Shown here one piece after another: positions 44,513 through 52,611 of a stretch of DNA of 64,000 nt. Numbering within the stretch: the first letter of the stretch is position 1; every line of letters starts with the position of its first letter. A model generated the notes under the pieces. The model saw nothing but the letters and a program-made list of their open reading frames with translations, searched no databases and was not told the origin of the DNA. Made by a program: the position numbers and the translations under genes. Source of the stretch: Bog-532 sp963805255 (GTDB taxonomy: Bacteria > Actinomycetota > Actinomycetes > Streptosporangiales > Streptosporangiaceae); the NCBI GenBank assembly GCA_963805255.1, contig CAWDTK010000009.1, positions 124,001-188,000 of the forward strand, read 5' to 3'.

Positions 44513-44763
44513 GCGAGATCTTGGCCAATCCTGATGCGGGCAATGGCCGGTTCACCACTCGGTGTCACGCTCAGCGGTACTGAGCACTCCATCAGCTTGC
44601 GCAGGGCATCCAGATACAGCCGGGATTCTGCCTGCAGCGGCGTCCAGTGGTGGGCATCAAAGTCGCGGAGTACGTCATCGTGCCAGTGCTGCAAGGCATT
44701 GTCCCAGGCGTCCTCGATCAGGCGGAACTGGTGATCGCCATCCTGGTCAGGCAGGCCGGGCAT
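44338..44763 (-). CDS. hypothetical protein, last gene of the FtsK/WXG100 operon
   Basis: Not recognised. The first 85 residues look genuine (FRLIEDAWDNALQHWHDDVL; HWTPLQAESRLYLDALRKLM), helical and acidic. The remainder lies opposite the conserved 3' end of the endonuclease fragment and is probably not natural sequence; the original end may have been lost in the rearrangement. The ATG at 44763 overlaps the upstream stop (TGATG), showing coupling. Confidence 0.55.
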   Translation of the reverse strand: MPGLPDQDGDHQFRLIEDAWDNALQHWHDDVLRDFDAHHWTPLQAESRLYLDALRKLMECSVPLSVTPSGEPAIARIRIGQDLAQAMNGSAGSTPGSTPDGLGDPGAVGCCAFRCVRHAVGSTAASTRSSNTGRSAATLSA

Positions 44764-45221
44764 CAGGAGCCAGGGGCCTGGACGCGGCGCGCGCCCTCCA
44801 GGCTCGCGATAAGAGCCAGCAGATGGTCCTCCGTGCGGGGCAGATCGTTCTCCAGCAGGTTCTGGAACCGGCCGGCGATGCCGCGGAACTCGCCGGCTTC
44901 CTGATCGACCCGGTACTGCCAGGGGCGGATCTGCTCCAGCCGTTCCTCGGCCTCGCTGACCGCCCTGGCATAGCCGGAGCAGTCCACCGGGCAGTCCTCC
45001 CCCGCATCCGCCTGGGCCGCCCGGTACTGGCAGGCATCGAGTTCCGCGCGGCCCTGCTCCAGCCGGGATCGCCAGCGGCTGGCCTTGGCCTCCAGTGACG
45101 CGCGGGTCACCTCGATCCTGTCATCGCCGTGATCGGCCACGTCGCGCTGGGCGTACCGGAACCGGGCCAGCGCATGATGGAGTTCCTTCAGCGCGTCGAT
45201 GTCAGCGTGAACTCTGGTCAC
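44763..45221 (-). CDS. coiled-coil protein of the FtsK/WXG100 operon
   Basis: A 152-residue, almost fully helical protein (DALKELHHALARFRYAQRDV; ASRWRSRLEQGRAELDACQY; AVSEAEERLEQIRPWQYRVD). Three Cys residues occur in the middle, including DCPVDCSGYA. The length, helical hairpins and position directly after a WXG100-like gene suggest a secreted-substrate-like or chaperone-like role (inferred). GTG 45221 lies inside the 3' end of the upstream gene; its stop overlaps the next start. Confidence 0.6.
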   Translation of the reverse strand: MTRVHADIDALKELHHALARFRYAQRDVADHGDDRIEVTRASLEAKASRWRSRLEQGRAELDACQYRAAQADAGEDCPVDCSGYARAVSEAEERLEQIRPWQYRVDQEAGEFRGIAGRFQNLLENDLPRTEDHLLALIASLEGARRVQAPGS

Positions 45222-45572
45222 GCTGGCTCACCTCGCGGCGTGAATCCTCGTCACGCCGGCTCACCTCGCGGCGTGAATTCTCATCACGCCGGCTCACTCC
45301 ATAGCCTGTCTCGAGGTAGCCGCGAAGCTGCTCGATGAGGACAGCGAGGTGCGCTTCGTGGCCTTCGGTCGCGGTCAGGTAAAACTCGATGCCCGGAGTG
45401 ACCTCCTCCAGCGCTTCGCCGAACAGTTGGTCATCTCATCACGCCAGACGTCCCCGAGCTCACGCCAATGGCCCCGTATGGCCGCGAAGCTTTCGGCCAG
45501 GTCGAGGTTGAACCGGACGAGATGGGCCCTGAATTCCTGCAGCGCCTCAATATCGTTGATAACCTCAGCCAT
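45202..45572 (-). pseudogene. WXG100-like protein gene, frameshifted
   Basis: The frame from ATG 45572 (ribosome site AGGAGA) gives a helical hairpin with a W-x-E-L-G turn: LVRFNLDLAESFAAIRGHWR, then ELGDVWRDEMT. Near 45423 the sensible frame changes: LFGEALEEVTPGIEFYLTAT, EGHEAHLAVLIEQLRGYLET continue in the next frame to a stop at 45202. One deleted base explains it. Repaired length is about 123 aa. The tail is a charged repeat, VSRRDENSRREVSRRDED-like, encoded by a roughly 33-bp DNA repeat. Confidence 0.65.
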
Positions 45573-45630
45573 GCAGATTCTCCTGTTTGATAAAACCTCG
45601 GCGATCTACCACTGACCCACCGCCCCCTGA

Positions 45631-45903
45631 TCATCTGTAGAGGCCTTCGAATTCAGCTGAAAGCTCATCGAGGCTCATCTTGACGATATCCGGATAACTT
45701 GCGACTCCACCGGTGGCGATATGCTCGACCCGGCTGTCATGAGGTACTTCAATATCCTGGCTCTTCATAATCGCATGAATAGAGGCGGCAAGGGGCGGCA
45801 GCAGGCGGTTGACCTTCGCATTCCGGCCGGGGAAGTCCGCTGGGATTTCACACAATATCGCCTGCAGCGCATTGATGGTTCTCCTGATCTCGCCGGGCGG
45901 CAT
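45631..45903 (-). CDS. small helical hypothetical protein
   Basis: A 90-residue protein (MPPGEIRRTINALQAILCEI; NRLLPPLAASIHAIMKSQDI; IVKMSLDELSAEFEGLYR). No family recognised. ATG 45903 is 4 bp after the upstream gene's stop; an earlier start at 45951 would overlap that gene and adds nothing conserved-looking. AT content is higher than in the flanking genes. Operon member between the 162-aa protein and the WXG100-like gene. Confidence 0.55.
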   Translation of the reverse strand: MPPGEIRRTINALQAILCEIPADFPGRNAKVNRLLPPLAASIHAIMKSQDIEVPHDSRVEHIATGGVASYPDIVKMSLDELSAEFEGLYR

Positions 45904-45907
45904 TTTA

Positions 45908-46396
45908 TTACTGATACCGTGCAGCTGTCCTGTCCGCGATAAAGCTCCCATACAGCCTTACCCAATTGGGCCCGCAGGTATGCAGCCGCGTTGCCTCCCC
46001 GGCGTCAGCGAAGAAATTCGCCAGTCGCCGCACTTCATCCCAGTCACCTCGGTCAAGGAGCATCCCGGCGAGGACCACGGTACTGCCGACCACCTTCGCC
46101 CAGAGCATGCCAGCGTCCGCATAGGCGTCCAGGAGCTGGGCTTGCCGGTCACCACCATGCTCACGCGGGACTTCGTGGCCGGGCTCTGCCGCGAGAACGT
46201 GTACCTGTCCGGCGGCTTTCAGCAGTTCTCGCGTGAGGAGGAGAAGCTCTTCGCATTCTGCGGCCAGTTTTCCCGCTCGTTCCTGGTCCCCAGCCAGCAG
46301 GCAGTGAGCGAAGATGGCTGGCCGTACCGCCTGGCGCAGCGACAGGTAAGGGGACACGGCCGGGGCCAGCTGGACGGCGCGTTCCTGCTCGGTCAT
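45908..46396 (-). CDS. helical hypothetical protein after the FtsK-like ATPase
   Basis: A 162-residue protein with TPR-like helical repeats by eye (AIFAHCLLAGDQERAGKLAA; ELLLLTRELLKAAGQVHVLA; AGMLLDRGDWDEVRRLANFF). Function unknown. ATG 46396 is chosen because GGAG stands 6-7 nt upstream. A GTG at 46483 would give 191 aa overlapping the ATPase stop, but its extra residues look non-coding. Confidence 0.6.
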   Translation of the reverse strand: MTEQERAVQLAPAVSPYLSLRQAVRPAIFAHCLLAGDQERAGKLAAECEELLLLTRELLKAAGQVHVLAAEPGHEVPREHGGDRQAQLLDAYADAGMLWAKVVGSTVVLAGMLLDRGDWDEVRRLANFFADAGEATRLHTCGPNWVRLYGSFIADRTAARYQ

Positions 46397-46467
46397 GCTG
46401 AGCTCCAGAAGGCACCCTGGGCGAAGGCCCGGAGGGACACCATCGAGTACGGCTTGAACTTCCCGAC

Positions 46468-49155
46468 TTATTCGATAGGCCACTCGGTTTCCCGGTACAG
46501 GGCGCGGTCATCGTCCAGCCCGGCGGCAGCGGCCACCCCCAGCAGCGAGTCGCTTTCCGCAGGTGACAGCACGCGGAGCACCGCACGCAAGCCGAAATGG
46601 GCGATGCCCGCCCGCCGGAGAGCCCGTTCGACGGTAGCGTAGCTGTCGGTCCAGGTCACCAGGTGAATGCCGACGTCCGGTCCTCGGTCGGCCAGGCGGA
46701 TGAGACGGACCGAGGTATCACTCAGCCGGCCGTAGTCGCCTTCGGCGAGCAGTTCCTGCCAGCGGTGCATCCCCGCGATGAGGAAGAACCGCTCGGGCTG
46801 GACAGCTCCGTCCGGGTCGGCCAGCCGCGCGTCCAGGTCGGCGATGAGCGCGTCAAGCGCCGTCCCGGCCGTCCGGCGGTCGGCGATCCGCACCGGGTGG
46901 GGCAGCGCCTGCACCAGGGCGAAGAACCCATGGAACGGCGACGACGGCCGGGTGAACTCGGCGATCGTGAACGAGACATCCGCCGGGGAACGCTGGACCG
47001 CAGCGCTGAGCAGGGTGGCCAGCAGCAGCCCATGGCCGTGCCCCTCGCCGCCCACGATAAGCAGGTTGGACCGGACGTAACGCTCGAATGTCGCGGTGGT
47101 GGCGGGTTTGATCTCGATCGCCTCACCCAGCCACGCCTCCACGGCATCCCCCGGTGCCCGCCACCGGCCCGGCTTGGCGGCGAAGATGGCGCAGGCGCGG
47201 TGGGCGGCGAAGTCTGCGGGCGCGTCAGGGTCGAAACTGGCCGGCGGCGGGTACTCCCGGCCGGCCGCAAGCATCCGGATGGCCCCGATCAGTTCCAGCC
47301 GCTCCCGGGTGGGCAGCATCGCGATCCTCATGACCGGGTTGGCGCCCTCGCCGCGGCGGTCGTTGTATATCGCGTCCCCCGCCCGGATCAGCTTCGTAGC
47401 GGCGTCGTTGCCCTCGCCGAGAATCGCCTGGGACACACTCGGCTGCGTGCAGCCCAGGGCAATCCGCAGTGCCATCTGCTCATAGACGGGCCGCAGAAAT
47501 GCGGCGAGCTGCCCGCCGGGCGACTGGGTGGCGAACAGCAGGTGCAGGCCGAACGCCGCGCCGCGTTTGGCGATGTCAGCCAGCAGCCGCGCGGCCTCTC
47601 TGGCCAGCCGGTCCTCCTCGCTGAACAGCACCTGGAACTCGTCCATGATCACCAATGCCCGGGGCAGCACCAGCCCGGTCTCCCGGCGGTAGTCGGGCAG
47701 GTCGGTGACCTTCGCCTCACGGCACAGGCGGGCCCGCCGGTCGATCTCGTCGTGGAAGCGGCGCAGCATGCTCAGCCCGAACTCGCGGTCGGTACGAGAG
47801 GTAATGGCACGGGCATGCGGCAGCCGTTCGGTCAGGTAGGCGTCAAACTCGACCTCCTTGAAGTCGAGCAGGTACAGCTCGAGTTCCTCTGGCGGGTACC
47901 GGAGAGCGAGCTGGCTGATCAGCACGTGCAGCAGGTTGGTCTTGCCCATCCGGACATCCCCGCCGACCAGGCTGTGGTGCACACCGCGGGCCCCCATGAC
48001 GAAGTGCTGCGGCTCGCCCTTGCTGTCCACGCCGATCTGTACATCCAGGCCATCGGTGGTGACATGGGCCCACCGCTGCGACGGGGTGATCGCGATCCGC
48101 GCGAAGGGAAGATCCCGTGAAGCGGAGCTGGCGGCAGCGCCGACGGCGTCCAGCCACGGGTTGGCCCGCGTCGCCACGGGCATCTGGTCCGGCTCGATCA
48201 CGGTCGGCCCGAAATCCGGGTCGTCCCAGGCTAGGTTCCCATGATCGTCCAGGCCCAGGTTGGTACCCGATGCAGTCAGGGCCGCAAGATCGAACCCCCG
48301 GGGCATCTCCAGCCGGGGATCCAGCGTAGCGAGGACGTAGAGACCCGCTCTGGGCCCGTTGCGGGCAAGCCGGCCAAGCAGCTCCGCGGCACGGTCGCTG
48401 ACACCGGCCGGGAAGCCGACCAGGACCAGGACATGGTACGGGACCGTTGCCCCTGTGGTGCCCGCGTTGTAGGCCTCTACCGAGTCGTACACATTGGTCA
48501 GCCTCGTCTGGGTGACCTCCACGGCGTGATCGGTGAGCTTTGCCAGCAGGGTCTCGATCTCCGCTAATCCGGCTGCGACCGCGGTCCCCACCAGCATCTG
48601 CGCTGGCAACCGCAGGAACGCACTCAGGTGCCGGCCCTGCCCCACCGGATCGGCGAGCGCCAGCCGCACCGTACCCGGCACGGTGGCTGCCGCCAGTCGC
48701 AGAGTGAGCGCCTGCAACAGGGATCGCGCCCCGTCGATGAACCCGCGTTCGGTGATCAGAAGATGACCGTGCCGGGCGAACCGCGCCACCGCGGGCAGGG
48801 GCGGCAGCCCCTTCCTCCCTCTCGTCCGCAGGACGCCGACTCGCAGCCCATCCGGGGGCGGCGCGTCCAGCGCGGGCTGATAGGCATCCCACGCCTGGTC
48901 ACCGAAGCCGCCCAGCGCCCATGGATGTGCGGCGGTCAGCGCCGGCACGGTGCTGAACAGATCACCGGCGGCCGGGCCCCGGCCCGGCCCGGCCGCCAGC
49001 TGCGCCTCCGCGCGCCGGGATTGCCCGGCATACTCGTCATACGCAGCGGCGAGTCCGTCCAGGTAGTGCTCATGGTGGTATCGCACCATCGCGGCCGACT
49101 CAGCCAGCCGAACGTAGGCATCCTGGACCTCCTGCTCGACCGACTCGATCGGCAT
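46468..49155 (-). CDS. FtsK/SpoIIIE (EccC-like) ATPase
   Basis: An 895-residue ATPase without membrane helices. The first RecA-like domain has Walker A VGGDVRMGKTNLLHVLIS (about 392) and Walker B RALVIMDEFQVLFSEEDRLA (about 502), with a sensor-like LHLLFATQSPGGQLA. A second domain (about 700-895, NLLIVGGEGHGHGLLLATLL) has a P-loop-like segment lacking Lys, as in degenerate EccC modules. The N terminus is helical. ATG 49155 follows AGGGGTG. First gene of the operon; probably a translocase or DNA/protein-handling motor for it (inferred). Confidence 0.82.
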   Translation of the reverse strand: MPIESVEQEVQDAYVRLAESAAMVRYHHEHYLDGLAAAYDEYAGQSRRAEAQLAAGPGRGPAAGDLFSTVPALTAAHPWALGGFGDQAWDAYQPALDAPPPDGLRVGVLRTRGRKGLPPLPAVARFARHGHLLITERGFIDGARSLLQALTLRLAAATVPGTVRLALADPVGQGRHLSAFLRLPAQMLVGTAVAAGLAEIETLLAKLTDHAVEVTQTRLTNVYDSVEAYNAGTTGATVPYHVLVLVGFPAGVSDRAAELLGRLARNGPRAGLYVLATLDPRLEMPRGFDLAALTASGTNLGLDDHGNLAWDDPDFGPTVIEPDQMPVATRANPWLDAVGAAASSASRDLPFARIAITPSQRWAHVTTDGLDVQIGVDSKGEPQHFVMGARGVHHSLVGGDVRMGKTNLLHVLISQLALRYPPEELELYLLDFKEVEFDAYLTERLPHARAITSRTDREFGLSMLRRFHDEIDRRARLCREAKVTDLPDYRRETGLVLPRALVIMDEFQVLFSEEDRLAREAARLLADIAKRGAAFGLHLLFATQSPGGQLAAFLRPVYEQMALRIALGCTQPSVSQAILGEGNDAATKLIRAGDAIYNDRRGEGANPVMRIAMLPTRERLELIGAIRMLAAGREYPPPASFDPDAPADFAAHRACAIFAAKPGRWRAPGDAVEAWLGEAIEIKPATTATFERYVRSNLLIVGGEGHGHGLLLATLLSAAVQRSPADVSFTIAEFTRPSSPFHGFFALVQALPHPVRIADRRTAGTALDALIADLDARLADPDGAVQPERFFLIAGMHRWQELLAEGDYGRLSDTSVRLIRLADRGPDVGIHLVTWTDSYATVERALRRAGIAHFGLRAVLRVLSPAESDSLLGVAAAAGLDDDRALYRETEWPIE

Positions 49156-49499
49156 ACGACACCCCTACGGTCAGCCCCCAGGAGATCGACAACCCTGGCC
49201 GCTCGGGCGTTCGCTTGGATCCAAGCGGAGGGTGTCTTCATCAGCGCTGACGATCAAGAATTCCCGGGGATGATCAGGTCTCCCAGCTAGTTCCTTTCCT
49301 CGATCGTGCAGCGAGGGTGACATGCCGTCAACAGGCCTGTGGGACGTGGCGTTGCCGGAACGAGGACTCACGAACCTCGGCCGCCAGCAGCTGCCCTTTG
49401 GCTACCAGACCGGCTCGAAGCAGCCTGACATGCGTATTCGGCCGGGGCCGGCCCGGGGCTCTTCGGCAAGACGCAGTTCGTTGCCCTGCACCCGGACGG
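49156..49499. other. intergenic stretch with coding-like remnants
   Basis: No intact gene. On the plus strand the readings TGLWDVALPERGLTNLGRQQ and, in another frame, FGKTQFVALHPDGHPDAWW look protein-like but break frame and cannot be assigned to a family. The leftward promoter of the FtsK operon should lie at the left end. Confidence 0.4.
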
Positions 49500-49832
49500 T
49501 CACCCGGATGCGTGGTGGACGGAGACGACTCGGCAGAGCACGGGTGCGGGGGTGCCGATCTCGGCGAGCTTGCGGAGCCATTCGCCGGCCGCCGGGTCGG
49601 CGAGCATGCCGGTGAACGACTCCTGGCTTTCCCATTGGGCGTAGTTGACGACCTTGGTGCCGTCGAGGCTAGCGTGGATATTGGCGGAGACGAAGCCCGG
49701 GAGGTGGCGGATCACCTCATCGGTGGAACGCTGCCAGGCCTCGATCAGGCGGTCCTGGTTTTCGGGCTCGACGGTGAACACGTTGATGAGGGTGACCACC
49801 GGGCTGTCGGCCCGGATCATGGATTCGCACAT
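49500..49832 (-). CDS. antibiotic biosynthesis monooxygenase (ABM) domain protein
   Basis: A 110-residue dimeric ferredoxin-like-fold protein. VVTLINVFTVEPENQDRLIE and HLPGFVSANIHASLDGTKVV, then NYAQWESQESFTGML, are typical of ABM-domain monooxygenases that act on quinones or polyketide-like substrates. ATG 49832 follows GGAG at 7 nt; ATG 49844 is the alternative. It lies just downstream of an NmrA-like remnant, divergent from the MmyB-like regulator. Confidence 0.82.
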   Translation of the reverse strand: MCESMIRADSPVVTLINVFTVEPENQDRLIEAWQRSTDEVIRHLPGFVSANIHASLDGTKVVNYAQWESQESFTGMLADPAAGEWLRKLAEIGTPAPVLCRVVSVHHASG

Positions 49833-49879
49833 GGGTTGCTCCATTTCGCTGTGTTCTGCCCGGGTTCGCTGGTCGGTGG

Positions 49880-50015
49880 TTAGGGCGGCTGCCCCATGGT
49901 CATCGGGGTGGGTTGCTGGATGTCGTGCCGGGCCCGCACCTGGGCGATCGCCGCGCCGCCCTGCTGGCCGGTGGCGCCGATCACCAGCACCGGGCCTGCC
50001 CGGTTGGTCGTTTGA
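49880..50015 (-). pseudogene. NmrA-like NAD(P)-binding protein, N-terminal remnant
   Basis: The minus-strand reading RAGPVLVIGATGQQGGAAIA is the Rossmann start of NmrA/SDR proteins. After about 15 more residues (RARHDIQQP) it stops at 49880. No start with a ribosome site is visible. It is a fragment of a gene that once lay divergent from the regulator at 50139. Confidence 0.55.
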
Positions 50016-50138
50016 TCGTCCCGCGTCTGGCCCCGGCTGGCTGCCGGACATCGACAGGCTAGCGTCCGTACGGGTGCCTATCCTGGTACCGATCCTGCTA
50101 GCCACCGCCGGACATCGCCCGGACCCCGGGAGGCAGCT

Positions 50139-51002
50139 TTGACCAGCGACCGCCCGTCCGCGTCACTGACCCGGCGCACCGAGCTGGCCGCGTTCCTGCG
50201 CGCCCAGCGGGCCCGCCTGACCCCCGCCGACGCCGGCCTGCCTGAGGGCAGCGCATCCGGCCGGCGCCGGACCCCAGGGCTGCGCCGCGAGGAGGTCGCC
50301 CAGCTATCCGGAGTCGGCGTCACCTGGTACACCTGGCTCGAGCAGGGCCGGCACATCGCGGCTTCGGCCCAGGTCATTGACGCCCTTGCCCGGGCGCTGC
50401 TGATGACTCCCGGCCAGCACCGGCACCTGCGCGAGCTGGCCAGCCTGCCGCCGCCCCAGCTACAGCCGCCGGCCGAGGCCATGCTGCCCCGGCTGCAGCT
50501 CCTGATCGACGCGGCAGCACCGAGCCCCGCCTCGGTCTATGACCAGCACTTCGACTACCTGGCGTGGAACCAGGCCTACGTCCGGGTCCGCCACGATCCC
50601 GGCACGGTTCCTGCCGCCCGGCGCAACATGCTCTGGATGATGTTCACCGACGCAGCCAACCGCGCCCGCATGGTCCGCTGGGAGCCGGCCGCGCGGGCCG
50701 TGCTCGGCCAGTTCCGCGCCGCAGCCAGCTTGCGCCCCGGCGACCTGCGGTTCGCCGAACTGGCAGCGGCGCTGACCGCGGCTAGCCCAGAGTTCCGGGA
50801 CTGGTGGGCCGAATACCCGGTCGGCCATTTCCAGCCCGCGGCGATCGAGATCAACCACCCTGAGGCCGGGCTGATCATGCTGGAGATGTTCCAGCTCCGG
50901 CTCGTCGACCAGCCTGACCTGGTCACGGTCATCCAGGTACCCGCCAACAAGACCTCCCTGGCCCGGGTCAGCTCACTGCTGGGAGGCACCAGCCATCAAT
51001 AG
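50139..51002 (+). CDS. XRE-family regulator with MmyB-like ligand-binding domain
   Basis: An N-terminal helix-turn-helix (GRRRTPGLRREEVAQLSGVG; TWYTWLEQGRHIAASAQVID) is followed by a PAS-like MmyB domain (FDYLAWNQAYVRVRHDPGTV; MVRWEPAARAVLGQFRAAAS; NHPEAGLIMLEMFQLRLVDQ). Such regulators usually control a divergent oxidoreductase gene, consistent with the NmrA remnant and monooxygenase on the other strand. The start is TTG 50139 with GGGAGG upstream. 287 aa. Confidence 0.88.
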   Translation: MTSDRPSASLTRRTELAAFLRAQRARLTPADAGLPEGSASGRRRTPGLRREEVAQLSGVGVTWYTWLEQGRHIAASAQVIDALARALLMTPGQHRHLRELASLPPPQLQPPAEAMLPRLQLLIDAAAPSPASVYDQHFDYLAWNQAYVRVRHDPGTVPAARRNMLWMMFTDAANRARMVRWEPAARAVLGQFRAAASLRPGDLRFAELAAALTAASPEFRDWWAEYPVGHFQPAAIEINHPEAGLIMLEMFQLRLVDQPDLVTVIQVPANKTSLARVSSLLGGTSHQ

Positions 51003-51377
51003 CCCGGCACGAGCGCGTCCCGAGGTGATGAAGCATCGCATCACGGTGCATATCGCTGCGTGTCACGTCCCTCAGCCCCCTCTCATAATCGTTGGCCGGG
51101 AAGTACTGCACATATACAGAGTTCATCGCGGCCGAATGTCACGGTCAGCGGGGACCTCGGTCACAAGCCGTGGCCCCATGGCGGCCGGGCGCAAGTTGAT
51201 CCGGTTCCCGCAGCAAACGTCAGCAGCCAGGAACGTCAGGCCCACATCCGAAACCCGGAACGGGCGTCCCACCAGGGACATCAGGGGCAAGCGGCATCAG
51301 GGCCGGCAGGACGGCGGATTCGGGCGGCCGCGCGGGCTCCGCTGTGACTCCGGTTCCTGGCCTGGGAACTGCTCATC
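51003..51377. other. intergenic region, nothing recognised
   Basis: About 375 bp between the MmyB-like regulator and the convergent carbonic anhydrase gene. Several open frames exist but lack ribosome sites and family resemblance. No hairpin or repeat of note was seen. Confidence 0.5.
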
Positions 51378-51932
51378 TCAGGCGTCACCGCCGCGATGCA
51401 GCTGGGAGAGTCCTATGTACGTGGCGGCGTTGCGCTTGATCGCTGCGCGCTCTGCTCCGGACAGGTCACGCCGGACCTTGCCCGGCACCCCGGCCACCAG
51501 CACCCCCTCCGGGACCTGCTGCCCTTCGGCGAGCACGGTGCCGGCGGCGATGATCGAATAACGCCCCACGCGGGCTCCGTTGAGCACGATCGCGCCCATG
51601 CCGATAAGGACCAGATCCTCGACGGCGCACCCGTGCAGCGTCGCGTTGTGGCCGATGGTGACCTCTGATCCCACCGACAGCGGCACGCCGGGATCGGCGT
51701 GCAAGACACACCCGTCCTGCACGTTGCTGCGCTCGCCGACGGAGATGGCGTCACGGTCGGCGCGGAGCACGGCCCCGTACCAGACGCTCGCCTCAGCGCC
51801 GATGGTGACACGTCCGATGAGGATGGCACCGGGGGCGACGAAGGCGGTTCCGGAAACATGGGGGCGGTCCTGGCCGAGCGCGACGACCGACGGCAAGCCG
51901 GTGCCGGGGCGGGGCGCAGGCTGGCTGTTCAT
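51378..51932 (-). CDS. gamma-class carbonic anhydrase family protein
   Basis: Left-handed beta-helix protein with hexapeptide repeats (GTAFVAPGAILIGRVTIGAE; SVWYGAVLRADRDAISVGER). Zinc-ligand-type histidines occur in VLHADPG, TIGHNATLHGC. The actinobacterial gamma-CA/YrdA group includes active anhydrases and acyl-transferase-like relatives. 184 aa, normal. ATG 51932 has a weak ribosome site, and an IS remnant begins immediately beyond it. Confidence 0.88.
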   Translation of the reverse strand: MNSQPAPRPGTGLPSVVALGQDRPHVSGTAFVAPGAILIGRVTIGAEASVWYGAVLRADRDAISVGERSNVQDGCVLHADPGVPLSVGSEVTIGHNATLHGCAVEDLVLIGMGAIVLNGARVGRYSIIAAGTVLAEGQQVPEGVLVAGVPGKVRRDLSGAERAAIKRNAATYIGLSQLHRGGDA

Positions 51933-51943
51933 AGGCTGGGCCG

Positions 51944-52247
51944 GCCGATCACGCGCTCCTGCTGGACAGGGGCTTCACCGGCCGCCGCTTCACCGGGGAG
52001 ATGGCCAGCGCCGGGATCGGCGTGATCATCCCGCCCACCCGGGCGCAGCGCAAGACCATACCGGGGACGCTGCAGCACCTGATCGCCAGGCTCGGCAACC
52101 GGGTCCAGACCTCCGTCAAGGAGATCACCGGCCACATGGAACTCGCCCGCCACGGCGCGCAAACCTTTCGGACGGCTCCTGACCAGGACTGTTATCACGC
52201 TCGCGGCCCACACCCTCCTCCTCACCCATCTCGCCGACGCTATCTGA
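51944..52247 (+). pseudogene. IS982-like transposase, 3' remnant
   Basis: The reading DHALLLDRGFTGRRFTGEMA, then GVIIPPTRAQRKTIPGTLQH and RVQTSVKEITGHMELARHGA resembles the last third of an IS982-type transposase. The final segment (LLTRTVITLAAHTLLLTHLA) is in another frame from about 52160. No start or catalytic N terminus remains. It abuts the carbonic anhydrase start, so an old insertion probably removed the native upstream region. Confidence 0.6.
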
Positions 52248-52303
52248 ACGGAAGACCTCAACTTACCTAACGCGCCTAGGCTTGATGGTCATAGAGCCCG
52301 CGG

Positions 52304-52611
52304 TTAGGCCTTACCGCCGGCCGCCTGCACGATGGGCGGCGTGTTGGTCAGTGCGGGCTTGGTGCCTGCCCGCGGCTGGAAACCGGTGCCGGAAACCCTG
52401 CCGAGGTTGATGCGCGTACTGATGACCGCGACCGTCCGGCCCGTGCCCAGGAGCAGGCGCGTGCCCGGGTACGGGTTCCCGAAGCGGGCGGTGGGCCCCA
52501 GCCAAACGATTTTCCCGGCCCTCCCGCTGGCAGCATGGCGACGGCTGCCTGGCGGGTTGCCGGTCTGGACGCCACCAGCACGTGGGCGTGGCTGGTGTGG
52601 GGCATGCTCAT
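52304..52611 (-). pseudogene. small unknown protein downstream of TetR gene, likely frameshifted
   Basis: ATG 52611 overlaps the TetR stop. The first frame (MSMPHTSHAHVLVASRPATR QAAVAMLP omitted beyond 20 residues) looks coding to about residue 28. The next frame then makes better sense, GKIVWLGPTARFGNPYPGTR and GRTVAVISTRINLGRVSG, ending in a TAA at 52304. About 102 codons if one base is restored. Family not recognised. Its coupling to the TetR gene suggests it is a regulated partner. Confidence 0.4.

Noticed and set aside
41715..49155. Complete type VII secretion system
   Set aside because: No EccB, EccD, EccE, mycosin or PE/PPE genes are present; only an EccC-like ATPase and a WXG100-like protein.
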